Below are positions 1-8,650 of a stretch of DNA of 31,963 nucleotides, in pieces; position 1 is the stretch's first letter; every line of letters starts with the position of its first letter. The translations under genes and the position numbers were made by a program. The notes beneath the pieces were generated by a model. The model was given only the letters and a program-made list of their open reading frames with translations, was not told the DNA's origin and did not search any database. This stretch comes from an uncultured Prochlorococcus sp. (GTDB lineage Bacteria > Cyanobacteriota > Cyanobacteriia > PCC-6307 > Cyanobiaceae). Location of the stretch: contig CACGEL010000006.1 in NCBI GenBank assembly GCA_902572065.1, positions 1 through 31,963 of the forward strand. Direction: 5' to 3'.

Positions 1-1
1 T

Positions 2-1348
2 ATTAAAGTTGCAAGAGAATTTCTTGATAATTTTGGATTTACAGAAGTAGAGACCCCATTACTTACAAAGTCAACCCCAGAAGGCGCTCGCGATTTTCTT
101 GTTCCTGCACGTCTTTCAAATGGAGAATTTTTTGCTTTACCTCAATCCCCACAACTATTTAAACAACTTTTAATGGTTGGAGGCCTGGACAAGTATTATC
201 AAATCGCAAAATGTTTCCGTGATGAAGACTTAAGGGCAGATAGACAGCCAGAGTTTACTCAATTAGATATTGAGATGAGCTTTATTAGTGAAGAAGAAAT
301 AATTTCTTTTAATGAAAAACTAATAAAAAAAATATGGAAAGAAGTGTTAAATATTAATTTTAATAATGCTTTTCCAAGAATGTCATGGCAGACAGCAATG
401 GATAATTACGGCACTGATAGACCAGATACTAGATATCAAATGTTATTAAAAGATTTAGGAGAAGTATTAGGTGATATTGGATTTAATATTTTCACCAAGG
501 CAATTAAGTCTGGAGGTTATATAAAATCCATAACAGTCAAAGGAGGTAATTCAAGTATTAGCAACGTAAGAATTAAACCAGGAGGTGACATCTTCCAAGT
601 AGCTCAAGATGCAGGAGCTGGTGGTTTGGCCTTTATAAGGGTCAAAGGAGATGAGCTTGAGACTATTGGGGCAATTAAAAATAATTTAAGTGAAGAGCAT
701 ATAGATGATATTTTAAAAATCACAGAAGCAAAAGATGGAGACTTAATCCTCTTAGGAGCTGGAGATAAACAAATTGTCAATCAGTCATTAGATAGGGTTA
801 GACAATATATCGCAAAAGACTTAAATCTCATTGATAAAAGTAAATGGAATTTCTTATGGGTAACTGACTTCCCGATGTTTGAGAGAAATGAAGAGGAAAA
901 TAGATATGAAGCTTTACATCATCCTTTTTGTTCTCCAAAAAATATAAAATCTAAAAATTCTGAAAACTTGAAAAAAGAAATTAAGGGCTCTACAGCAAAT
1001 GCTTATGACTTAGTTCTCAATGGATTGGAGTTAGGAGGTGGCTCTTTACGTATTCATGAAGCGAACTTACAAAGAGAGGTTCTGAAAACGGTAGGACTTA
1101 CTGATAAAGAGATTGATGAAAAATTTGGATTTTTAATAGAAGCCTTAGAAATGGGTGCTCCTCCTCATGGTGGAATAGCGTTTGGATTGGATCGTATTAC
1201 TATGCTAATCATTGGTGCAGATTCAATCAGAGAAACTATTGCTTTTCCAAAAAATCAACAAGCAAAATGTCTTCTCACAAATGCACCTTCAAATGTCTCT
1301 GAATCACAATTAAAAGAATTAGATATTGAAATAACAATTGATGAATAA
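2..1348 (+). CDS. aspS: Aspartyl-tRNA synthetase, 5' truncated by window edge
   Basis: Class II aminoacyl-tRNA synthetase that charges tRNA-Asp in the cytoplasm. The reading frame is open from base 2, so 448 residues are visible. The bacterial enzyme usually has about 590-600, so roughly 150 residues, mainly the N-terminal OB-fold anticodon-binding domain, lie outside the window. Class II motif 2 is [14 protein letters not shown] near visible residues 72-86. The bacterial GAD-type insertion follows ([13 protein letters not shown] marks the return to the catalytic core), and motif 3 with the ATP-binding arginine is [12 protein letters not shown] near residues 390-401. An internal ATG at 173 is not the true start because conserved sequence ([21 protein letters not shown]) lies upstream of it. 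pyrG follows after 75 bases. Identification is firm; whether it is the discriminating or non-discriminating type was not judged. Confidence 0.97.
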   Translation: MKVAREFLDNFGFTEVETPLLTKSTPEGARDFLVPARLSNGEFFALPQSPQLFKQLLMVGGLDKYYQIAKCFRDEDLRADRQPEFTQLDIEMSFISEEEIISFNEKLIKKIWKEVLNINFNNAFPRMSWQTAMDNYGTDRPDTRYQMLLKDLGEVLGDIGFNIFTKAIKSGGYIKSITVKGGNSSISNVRIKPGGDIFQVAQDAGAGGLAFIRVKGDELETIGAIKNNLSEEHIDDILKITEAKDGDLILLGAGDKQIVNQSLDRVRQYIAKDLNLIDKSKWNFLWVTDFPMFERNEEENRYEALHHPFCSPKNIKSKNSENLKKEIKGSTANAYDLVLNGLELGGGSLRIHEANLQREVLKTVGLTDKEIDEKFGFLIEALEMGAPPHGGIAFGLDRITMLIIGADSIRETIAFPKNQQAKCLLTNAPSNVSESQLKELDIEITIDE

Positions 1349-1390
1349 GAATATATATGGATGTTCTAAAAGTTTTTTGTTTAAATAAAA

Positions 1391-1396
1391 TATAAT
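1391..1396 (+). promoter_or_regulatory. Candidate -10 box upstream of pyrG
   Basis: A perfect TATAAT lies 27 bases upstream of the pyrG ATG in the 75-base gap after aspS. No convincing -35 hexamer is seen 16-18 bases upstream, which is common in this kind of genome. The placement would give a leader of about 20 nt. It suggests that pyrG and the que/pab genes behind it have their own promoter. TATAAT is easily met by chance in AT-rich DNA, so this is tentative. Confidence 0.4.
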
Positions 1397-1423
1397 GAAG
1401 CTGTGCTTAATTAAAAATATTTA

Positions 1424-3034
1424 ATGTCAAAATTTGTATTTGTCACGGGAGGAGTAGTTTCTAGCATTGGTAAAGGAATTGTAGCTGCAAGCTTAGGAAG
1501 ATTATTAAAGTCTAGAGGATATAGTGTTTCAATATTAAAACTAGATCCATATCTAAATGTTGATCCAGGAACAATGAGCCCTTTCCAACATGGAGAAGTA
1601 TTTGTAACCGAAGATGGGGCTGAAACCGATCTAGATTTAGGTCACTATGAAAGATTTACTGATACTGCAATGACTAGGTTAAATAGTGTGACTACGGGAT
1701 CTATCTATCAAGCAGTTATCAATAAAGAAAGAAGAGGTAGTTATGACGGTGGAACTGTGCAAGTAATACCTCACATAACGGGAGAAATAAGAGAAAGAAT
1801 TCATAGAGTAGCCGCCAACAGTAATGCAGATATTATTATTACTGAAATTGGTGGAACAGTTGGTGATATTGAATCTCTACCTTTTTTAGAGGCAATAAGA
1901 GAATTCAAAAATGATGTCAAAAGGAACGATGTTGCATACATACACGTAACATTACTTCCTTACATCAAAACCTCTGGCGAAATAAAAACTAAACCAACAC
2001 AACATTCAGTGAAAGAATTAAGATCAATTGGAATTCAGCCAGATTTACTTGTATGCCGAAGTGATAAAGCTATCAATGAAGCTCTTAAAAAGAAGCTTAG
2101 TGGTTTTTGCGGGGTCAGTATGAACTCTGTAATTGAAGCTTTAGATGCAGACAGTATATATTCTGTACCTCTTTCTTTAAAAAAAGAAGGTTTATGCAAA
2201 GAAACCCTGAATTATTTAGACCTTGAAGATAAAAAATGTGATTTGAAAAATTGGGAGGAACTAATACACAACCTAAGAAATCCTGGAGCTCCAATCAAAG
2301 TTGCTTTAGTAGGTAAATACATTGAACTTGGAGATGCATATTTATCCGTTGTTGAAGCTTTAAGACATGCATGCATTGAACAAAAGGCTTTATTAGATTT
2401 ACATTGGGTAAGTGCTGAAATGATAGAAAAAAATTCAGCAGAAACTTACTTAAATGAAGTTAATGCAATTGTCGTACCCGGTGGATTTGGCAATAGAGGA
2501 GTCAATGGAAAAATTTCGGCTATAAAATTCGCAAGAGAAAATAAAATTCCCTTTTTAGGTTTGTGCCTTGGTATGCAATGTGCAGTTATAGAATGGGCCA
2601 GGAATGTAGCTAATCTTCCAGATGCATCTAGTTCAGAACTAGACCCAAACACTCCAAATCCAGTGATACATTTATTACCAGAACAGGAAGATGTAGTTGA
2701 TTTAGGTGGGACAATGAGACTTGGAGTTTATCCATGTAGATTGACAAAAAATACAACTGGAAAAAACTTATATGATGAAGATGTTATTTATGAGAGACAT
2801 CGACATAGATACGAATTTAATAATTACTACAAACAAAGTTTTTTAGATTCTGGATACAAAATTAGTGGTACATCACCAGATGGCAGATTAGTTGAGTTAA
2901 TTGAGTTAGAAAATCATCCATACTTCTTAGCCTGTCAATATCATCCTGAGTTTTTATCACGACCTGGCAAACCTCATCCTTTATTTAAAGGTTTAATAAA
3001 AGCCTCTCAAGATAAGTTAACTCAATCAAATTAA
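1424..3034 (+). CDS. pyrG: CTP synthase
   Basis: Converts UTP, ATP and glutamine to CTP, the last step of pyrimidine nucleotide synthesis. The 536-residue length is normal for the family. The N-terminal synthetase domain starts with the P-loop region [16 protein letters not shown] (residues 3-18) and carries the [16 protein letters not shown] signature near 38-53. The C-terminal class I glutamine amidotransferase domain starts near residue 290 ([17 protein letters not shown]). It has the nucleophile Cys381 in FLGLCLGMQ and the His-Glu pair in CQYHPEF near the C terminus, so both half-reactions look intact. The ATG at 1424 gives the canonical N terminus. queE starts 18 bases after the stop, consistent with one transcript through pabC. 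Confidence 0.98.
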   Translation: MSKFVFVTGGVVSSIGKGIVAASLGRLLKSRGYSVSILKLDPYLNVDPGTMSPFQHGEVFVTEDGAETDLDLGHYERFTDTAMTRLNSVTTGSIYQAVINKERRGSYDGGTVQVIPHITGEIRERIHRVAANSNADIIITEIGGTVGDIESLPFLEAIREFKNDVKRNDVAYIHVTLLPYIKTSGEIKTKPTQHSVKELRSIGIQPDLLVCRSDKAINEALKKKLSGFCGVSMNSVIEALDADSIYSVPLSLKKEGLCKETLNYLDLEDKKCDLKNWEELIHNLRNPGAPIKVALVGKYIELGDAYLSVVEALRHACIEQKALLDLHWVSAEMIEKNSAETYLNEVNAIVVPGGFGNRGVNGKISAIKFARENKIPFLGLCLGMQCAVIEWARNVANLPDASSSELDPNTPNPVIHLLPEQEDVVDLGGTMRLGVYPCRLTKNTTGKNLYDEDVIYERHRHRYEFNNYYKQSFLDSGYKISGTSPDGRLVELIELENHPYFLACQYHPEFLSRPGKPHPLFKGLIKASQDKLTQSN

Positions 3035-3052
3035 TATTCTTTATTTTTTTGA

Positions 3053-3731
3053 ATGAAAATGACAAATTTCTTACCCTTAGTCGAACAATTTCATTCATTA
3101 CAGGGTGAAGGTTATCACGCTGGGAAAAGTGCTTTTTTTGTAAGATTAGCCGGATGTAAAGTTGGATGTTCGTGGTGCGATACCAAGAATTCATGGGACG
3201 AGAAAAAACACCCTTCTATATCAATTGAAAAAATAATAGATCGCATAAAAATTGCCAGAAAAAAAGGAGCATCTTTTTGCGTTATTACAGGGGGGAGAAC
3301 CTTTACAACATAACTTGGATAATTTTTGCAAAGCCATAAAAAAAATGACGATGGGAGAAGAACAAAAGCCAATGAAGATTCATATTGAGACAAGTGGAGT
3401 TAATTCGATATCAGGAAGCTATGACTGGATTACTTTATCTCCTAAAAGACACTCACCTCCAAAAAATTATTTTTTAAAAAACTGTAATGAAATCAAAATA
3501 ATTATAAATGATATAGAAGATATTGAATTTGCTATTCAAATAAAAAAAGAAACTTTAAAACAATATCAACTCTCTAAAAGCGAAGATGGCTTAAAAAAAG
3601 AAGATAAAATCTTTTATTTACAGCCAGCATGGAACAATGCGAATGGTTTTTCTCTTGCTATTGATTTCGTAAAAAATAACCCCGATTGGAAATTGAGCCT
3701 GCAAACTCACAAATACTTAAAAATTAATTGA
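3053..3731 (+). pseudogene. queE: 7-carboxy-7-deazaguanine synthase, interrupted by a one-base frameshift
   Basis: Radical SAM enzyme that turns 6-carboxytetrahydropterin into 7-carboxy-7-deazaguanine on the route to preQ0 and queuosine. The first frame (from ATG 3053, alternative ATG 3059) has the QueE N terminus FHSLQGEGYHAGKSAFFVRL and the [4Fe-4S] motif CKVGCSWCDTK, but ends at a stop after 86 residues. The second part continues in the next frame from the GGEPLQHNL motif to a stop at 3731. The break is at a run of six G (3290-3295) inside the codons for TGGEPL; five G would restore a single frame of about 225 residues, the normal family size. queC starts 6 bases downstream and is intact. 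The lesion may be a real mutation, an assembly error, or a tolerated slippage site; nothing else in the gene looks decayed. Confidence 0.9.
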
Positions 3732-3737
3732 AATCAT

Positions 3738-4412
3738 ATGACTCTTAAAAATAAATCGATAGTAGTTTTATTATCTGGAGGTTTAGATTCTTCTACAGTT
3801 ACTGGTATCGCCAAAAAATCCGAAGCTAAAATTTTTGGCCTTTCATTTGACTATGGTCAACGTCATAAAAAAGAATTAAATTCTGCATCAATAATTGCCA
3901 AACACTTTGATATCGAAGAATTTAAAATCATTAAGCTTGACTTATCTTTATGGGGAGGCTCGTCATTAACTGATACTCAAAAAAATATTCCAATAGAAGG
4001 AGTACAAACTAATAAAATTCCAAATACTTATGTTCCTGGGAGAAATACTATATTTATTTCCGTTGCACTAAGTTATGCCGAAGCAATAGATGCCGATTTT
4101 ATAGGATTAGGAGTTAATGCACTAGATTACTCTGGTTATCCAGATTGTAGACCTGACTACATTAAAAAATTTCAAGAATTAGCAGATTTAGCCAATAAAA
4201 GAGGAAGAGAAAATAATCCAATAAAACTTTGGACACCACTATTAGATTTAAATAAAGAGGAAATTATTAAATTAGCTTTTGATAATCATGTCCCTTTAGA
4301 TAAAACATGGAGTTGTTATTTGGGTAATTCAAAACCATGCGGTAAGTGTGATAGCTGCAGAATTAGAAATGCCGCTTATGAAAAATGGCTTAATAACAAT
4401 AATAAAAAATGA
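3738..4412 (+). CDS. queC: 7-cyano-7-deazaguanine synthase
   Basis: ATP-dependent conversion of 7-carboxy-7-deazaguanine and ammonia to preQ0 in queuosine tRNA modification. 224 residues, normal for the family. The PP-loop ATP pyrophosphatase motif is LLSGGLDSST at residues 11-20. The structural zinc cysteines are Cys193, Cys201, Cys204 and Cys207 in the C-terminal WSCYLGNSKPCGKCDSC segment. It sits 6 bases after queE, whose product it consumes, and its stop overlaps the pabB start (ATGA at 4409-4412), implying coupled translation. The gene is undamaged, which argues that the pathway is or was recently in use despite the upstream queE lesion. Confidence 0.97.
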   Translation: MTLKNKSIVVLLSGGLDSSTVTGIAKKSEAKIFGLSFDYGQRHKKELNSASIIAKHFDIEEFKIIKLDLSLWGGSSLTDTQKNIPIEGVQTNKIPNTYVPGRNTIFISVALSYAEAIDADFIGLGVNALDYSGYPDCRPDYIKKFQELADLANKRGRENNPIKLWTPLLDLNKEEIIKLAFDNHVPLDKTWSCYLGNSKPCGKCDSCRIRNAAYEKWLNNNNKK

Positions 4413-5725
4413 AAATAAAAAAAATAATTCTAGAAAAATGGATAGATCCAGCACTGATTACGCATCATCTAACAAAAAAATTCGGAGATAAAGGATTAGC
4501 TTGGCTAGACAGTGATGGCAAAGAAAATGGGGAATGGTCAATAATAGGAATTAACCCTAAGCAAATAATCCAATCAAGAGATATCAATAACTCAGACAAA
4601 ACTAATAATCCATTTAGCAATTTAAGAAATATTGAAAAAGGATTTTGGATCGGATGGTTAAGTTATGAAGCTGGAGTTTTCATAGAACCCAAAAACCCAT
4701 GGCGAAAATCTGATATGGCAACTTTATGGATTGCATCATATGATCCAATCATTAAATGTAATCTAATAAAAAAAGAAATAATTATCGAAGGCACAAACTC
4801 ATCTGAACTGATGAATTATAAAAACATAATCAAAAATATTAAAAATATTGAAGAAAAAAATATTATTAAAACAAATTTGAATTTTGATTTTTCAAAAATC
4901 AATTTTGACGAAATGGCTGAAAAATTTCAGAAAAATATTCTAAAATTGAAAAAATTAATTTCCCTAGGGGATATATTTCAAGCAAACCTAACAACTAAAT
5001 GTGAAATTGAATCTTCCAAAAACTATAATCCTCTAGATATTTATTTGAAAATAAGAAGGAAATTAAGAGCTCCCTTTGGAGGAATAATAATAAATAATGA
5101 TAATTTTAAAGAGGCTGTATTATCTACCTCGCCAGAAAGATTTATAAAAATAGATGATAAAAATTTTGTAGAATCAAGACCTATCAAAGGAACCAGATCC
5201 AGAGATAAGAATTTAAATCAAGACGCACTTAATGCTATCGATTTAATAACGAACGAAAAAGATAGAGCCGAGAATATTATGATTGTTGACCTAATAAGAA
5301 ATGATTTAAGTAAAGTTTGCGAAACAGGAAGTATTATCGTGCCAGAAATATTAAAACTTGAAAGTTTCTTAACAGTTCATCATCTAACTTCAGTTATCAG
5401 AGGCAAATTAAAAAAAGACAAGAACTGGATTGATTTACTAAAAGCTTGTTGGCCTGGGGGCTCTATAACTGGAGCACCTAAATTAAGATCATGCCAGAGG
5501 CTTTTTGAATTAGAAGAATGTGAACGCGGACCATACTGTGGCTCATTTTTGAAGCTTGACTGGAATGGAGAGTTTGACAGCAATATACTAATAAGATCAT
5601 TTTTAATTAAAGACAAAAAAATCAATATATATGCTGGTTGCGGAATAGTTATTGACTCAAACCCTGAAGAGGAAACTAATGAACTAAAGTGGAAACTTTT
5701 ACCGTTAATTGATTCACTCAAATGA
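4409..5725 (+). CDS. pabB: Aminodeoxychorismate synthase component I
   Basis: Chorismate-binding enzyme of the TrpE/PabB family that makes 4-amino-4-deoxychorismate for folate. 438 residues. The C-terminal catalytic half carries SPERFI (241-246), PIKGTRSR (258-265), DRAENIMIVDLIRNDL (285-300), HHLTSVIRG, GGSITGAPK and YAGCGIV. The lysine of PIKGT (Lys260) is the residue that distinguishes PabB from anthranilate synthase TrpE, which has alanine there, so the PabB call is well supported. No glutaminase subunit is encoded nearby; in such small genomes a shared TrpG-type subunit probably supplies ammonia (inference). The start overlaps queC and the end overlaps the next gene, both as ATGA, which marks a tight operon. 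Confidence 0.93.
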   Translation: MKIKKIILEKWIDPALITHHLTKKFGDKGLAWLDSDGKENGEWSIIGINPKQIIQSRDINNSDKTNNPFSNLRNIEKGFWIGWLSYEAGVFIEPKNPWRKSDMATLWIASYDPIIKCNLIKKEIIIEGTNSSELMNYKNIIKNIKNIEEKNIIKTNLNFDFSKINFDEMAEKFQKNILKLKKLISLGDIFQANLTTKCEIESSKNYNPLDIYLKIRRKLRAPFGGIIINNDNFKEAVLSTSPERFIKIDDKNFVESRPIKGTRSRDKNLNQDALNAIDLITNEKDRAENIMIVDLIRNDLSKVCETGSIIVPEILKLESFLTVHHLTSVIRGKLKKDKNWIDLLKACWPGGSITGAPKLRSCQRLFELEECERGPYCGSFLKLDWNGEFDSNILIRSFLIKDKKINIYAGCGIVIDSNPEEETNELKWKLLPLIDSLK

Positions 5726-6549
5726 TTGAAACATTAGGCTGGCACAAGGATCAATGGTTGGATATTGATAGAATATTTATTGCTGCTAATAATAGAGGAT
5801 TAAAATTTGCTGATGGTATATTTGAAACCATTTTGATAAAAGAAAACAAACCTATTCTTTTTGATGAACATCTAAAAAGGTTAGAAAAAAGTAGCAAGAT
5901 TTTAAATATTAATCTCAAAATAAATAAATTAATCTTGAGACAACTTATTCAAGATGGAATTAGAAAGTTATCGCTTGAAAATGATCAATTTGCTTCAGTA
6001 AGAATAAACTGTAGTCGAGGAACTAATGAAGGTCGAACACTAACAATTGATAGCACTTCAGAGACAAAAGATTTGGATAATATATGGCTTGAGTTCTACA
6101 GAATCAAACCAGATTTTAATCCGATAAGCGTTTGCATTAGTCAATCAGAAAAAATAAATGAATTCAGTCTTATAAGTAAATGCAAAACATTTTCATATAA
6201 TCAGGCAATACAAGTTTTGACAGAAGCTAATGAAAAATCATTTGATGATTCTATCCTTTTGAATACGTCAGGTGAACTTTGTTGTGGAAGTACATTTAAT
6301 CTTCTAATTAAAAGAAATAATCAATGGATAACTCCCAGAAAAGAGAGCGGCTGTTTAGAGGGGATTATGATTTCTAAAGCTTTAAAATTGAAAATTGTAA
6401 AAGAAGAATTAATTCCTCCAGAATTTCAAAATGATGACATAATAGTCGCAATTAATAGCTTATCTTGCAGACAAATTAATCAAGTTAATGGATTAAAGCT
6501 TAAACCTAAATTCGATCCAATTTACTTTTGGGATTTATTATATAGTTGA
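5722..6549 (+). CDS. pabC: Class IV aminotransferase family protein, probable aminodeoxychorismate lyase
   Basis: PLP-dependent fold-type IV protein of 275 residues. The N terminus has the family pattern FIAANNRGLKFADGIFETI, and the PLP-binding lysine is Lys155 in CKTFSYNQA. TSGELCCGSTFNLLI and GCLEGIM match the glycine- and glutamate-rich segments around the cofactor phosphate. Position, overlapping the pabB stop by 4 bases, makes 4-amino-4-deoxychorismate lyase (release of p-aminobenzoate and pyruvate) the likely activity. Branched-chain or D-amino acid aminotransferases share this fold and cannot be excluded by sequence alone. Its 3' end overlaps the convergent cobA gene by 28 bases. Confidence 0.82.
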   Translation: MIETLGWHKDQWLDIDRIFIAANNRGLKFADGIFETILIKENKPILFDEHLKRLEKSSKILNINLKINKLILRQLIQDGIRKLSLENDQFASVRINCSRGTNEGRTLTIDSTSETKDLDNIWLEFYRIKPDFNPISVCISQSEKINEFSLISKCKTFSYNQAIQVLTEANEKSFDDSILLNTSGELCCGSTFNLLIKRNNQWITPRKESGCLEGIMISKALKLKIVKEELIPPEFQNDDIIVAINSLSCRQINQVNGLKLKPKFDPIYFWDLLYS

Positions 6550-7337
6550 ACTTTATTAATATCTGGTAAATAGACATCAGAGACTTTAGTTATATTGTTA
6601 TTAACCTTAAATTCAACAATTTTTCCAATAATGATAATTGATGGAGCTGAAAATTCTTTATCTTTGATTTTATCTGGAAGATTATCTAATTTCTCTATCA
6701 AACATTTTTGATTTTTTAAAGTAGCTTCTTGAATCACAGCGCATTTAGTATTCTTATCTAAACCACCTAGAATTAATTCTTCCACAATATATTCAATATT
6801 TTTTATACCCATAAAAATTACTAAGCTATCTGATGATTGAGCTAAATCTCTCCAATTCACTGTCTTTTTTTCCTTATCTACACGCTCATGTCCAGTGACG
6901 AAAGTTACGGAACTCGCAGCATCTCTATGGGTTAGTGGAATACCAAAATATGTTGGGGCAGCTATCCCAGAAGTAATACCAGGAACGATTTCAACTGAAA
7001 TTCCATTTTTTTCTAAAATCGATACCTCTTCACCACCTCTAGAAAAAACGAATGGATCTCCCCCTTTAAGCCTTACAACATTTTTGCCTTCTTTTGCCAA
7101 TTTCAAAATAAGAGCATTAGTTTCAGCCTGAGGTACAGAACACTTCCCAGCTCTTTTGCCTACATGAAAAATTTCTGTATTTTTTCCTGCCTCTTTTGTT
7201 ATTTCATCAGGAATTAAAGCATCATGAACTAATGCATCACAATTTTTTATTAGGCGTAAAGCTTTAAGAGTTACAAGCTCAGGGTCACCAGGGCCTGCTC
7301 CAACTAAATAAACAATGCCGGGCACAATAATCTCCAT
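6522..7337 (-). CDS. cobA: Uroporphyrinogen-III C-methyltransferase
   Basis: SAM-dependent methylase that converts uroporphyrinogen III to precorrin-2, the branch point to siroheme and corrinoids. The protein has the SUMT hallmarks: GIVYLVGAGPGDPELVTLKA at the N terminus, VVRLKGGDPFVFSRGGEE, the IVPGITSGIAAPTYFGIPLTHR segment and VTGHE. It is a single-domain CobA form of 271 residues without the CysG dehydrogenase domain. I place the start at the ATG at 7337; an in-frame TTG at 7343 would add only two residues. Convergent with pabC and overlapping it by 28 bases, so the last residues (NKSQK) are coded opposite the pabC C terminus. The downstream MFS gene starts divergently 30 bases away. Confidence 0.95.
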   Translation of the reverse strand: MEIIVPGIVYLVGAGPGDPELVTLKALRLIKNCDALVHDALIPDEITKEAGKNTEIFHVGKRAGKCSVPQAETNALILKLAKEGKNVVRLKGGDPFVFSRGGEEVSILEKNGISVEIVPGITSGIAAPTYFGIPLTHRDAASSVTFVTGHERVDKEKKTVNWRDLAQSSDSLVIFMGIKNIEYIVEELILGGLDKNTKCAVIQEATLKNQKCLIEKLDNLPDKIKDKEFSAPSIIIIGKIVEFKVNNNITKVSDVYLPDINKVQLYNKSQK

Positions 7338-7367
7338 TAACAAGTATGGTAGTAAAAGTTAATCGCA

Positions 7368-8633
7368 ATGAAGGTAAATATTATGAAAGAAAGTTTATTA
7401 AAACCAAATAAAAAATTTACTCTCCTTAGTGCGTTTATAACTCTTCTAAATGATCGTTTAAGTGAAAGTATACTGTTACCTATATTACCCTCTTTTGTTT
7501 TACTTTTTGACTCTAAAGCAAGTACATATGGTTTATTATCATGCACTTATCAATTAGCTCAATTTACAGCTTCTCCTTTTATAGGACTTATGAGTGATAG
7601 ATATGGAAGAAGACCTGTCACTCTTTTTTGTATTACTGGTTCAGTAATAGGAATATCAATATTATCTTTTACAGTTCTTTTTAATTGGTCAAATTCAATA
7701 GCCTCTATCCCTTTGTTTTTATTATTCCTGGCAAGACTTATTGATGGTTTAAGTGGTGGGACTGCAGCAACAGCAACAACTATTCTTGCAGATATTTCAA
7801 GCCCTGAAAAAAGAGCAAAAACATTTGGACTTATTGGTGTAGCTTTTGGTTTAAGTTTTTTCTTAGGAAATATTTTCGTTGTGATTTTTGCAAAAAATAC
7901 AAATAATAATTTTATTATTCCAGTTTTGATAGCTTCAATTATTCCAATCATAAACTTTCTCTTAGTTTTCTTCTATTTACCCGAAACAAAACCAAATAGT
8001 CCCTCGAATAAATTAAAAACAATTCTTAAAAATCCCTTAAAACAACTTTTTACAGTGTTCAAGGAAGAAAAGATCAAAAAATTATCGCTAGCATTTTTTA
8101 TTTATTTTATTGCTTTTACTGGATTAACAAATATCCTGATTTTTTTCCTTCAAGAATCTTTGGGCTGGACAACTAAGTCATCAAGCGGAACTCTTGTAGT
8201 TGTGGGAATTATTGCCATCATTGTTCAAGGAGGACTTATTGGTCCTCTCGTAAAGCAATTCGGAGAGATGAAACTAACACTCGTTGGATCAGGCTTTATT
8301 CTCGTTGCATGTTCACTTTTAATAACTGCTCCAAAAGAAAATGCAACAATTAATATTTATACAGCTGTTTCGTTTTTAGCCGTTGGGGCGGGTTTAATTA
8401 CGCCTTCATTGAGAGCACTAATATCAAAAAAATTAGACGTTGATAAACAAGGATCAATTCTAAGTAACCTTCAGGGTCTCCAGAGTCTTGGGGGAGTCTT
8501 AGGAATAGCAATGGCTGGAAGAGTTTATGATAGCTTTGGCCCTAAATCACCTTTTATAGCAGGTTCAATTATCTTAATTTTCATGATATACCTGATTGCT
8601 GAAGGAAAAAATAACAAAATTTCATATAATTAA
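7368..8633 (+). CDS. Major facilitator superfamily transporter
   Basis: Integral membrane protein of 421 residues with about twelve hydrophobic segments and the MFS motif A, MSDRYGRRPVTLF, in the loop after TM2. A second conserved stretch, LARLIDGLSGGTAATATT, lies at TM4, and the C-terminal half has the related VKQFGEMKLTLVGSG loop. The overall look is that of the DHA1-type drug:H+ antiporters related to TetA, but the substrate cannot be read from the sequence and a resistance role should not be assumed. An alternative ATG lies five codons downstream at 7383. It is divergent from cobA across 30 bases, and ppk follows 17 bases after its stop on the same strand. Confidence 0.88.
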   Translation: MKVNIMKESLLKPNKKFTLLSAFITLLNDRLSESILLPILPSFVLLFDSKASTYGLLSCTYQLAQFTASPFIGLMSDRYGRRPVTLFCITGSVIGISILSFTVLFNWSNSIASIPLFLLFLARLIDGLSGGTAATATTILADISSPEKRAKTFGLIGVAFGLSFFLGNIFVVIFAKNTNNNFIIPVLIASIIPIINFLLVFFYLPETKPNSPSNKLKTILKNPLKQLFTVFKEEKIKKLSLAFFIYFIAFTGLTNILIFFLQESLGWTTKSSSGTLVVVGIIAIIVQGGLIGPLVKQFGEMKLTLVGSGFILVACSLLITAPKENATINIYTAVSFLAVGAGLITPSLRALISKKLDVDKQGSILSNLQGLQSLGGVLGIAMAGRVYDSFGPKSPFIAGSIILIFMIYLIAEGKNNKISYN

Positions 8634-8650
8634 TACATTAAATTACTGTA

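Noticed and set aside
3252..3731. Second queE part as an independent gene with its own start
   Set aside because: It has no plausible N terminus of its own, and its conserved sequence begins exactly where the first frame breaks; one gene with a one-base shift explains both parts.
7368..8633. MFS gene as an antibiotic resistance determinant
   Set aside because: Only general MFS features are visible; there is no mobile context, and similar transporters belong to the core genome of such bacteria.
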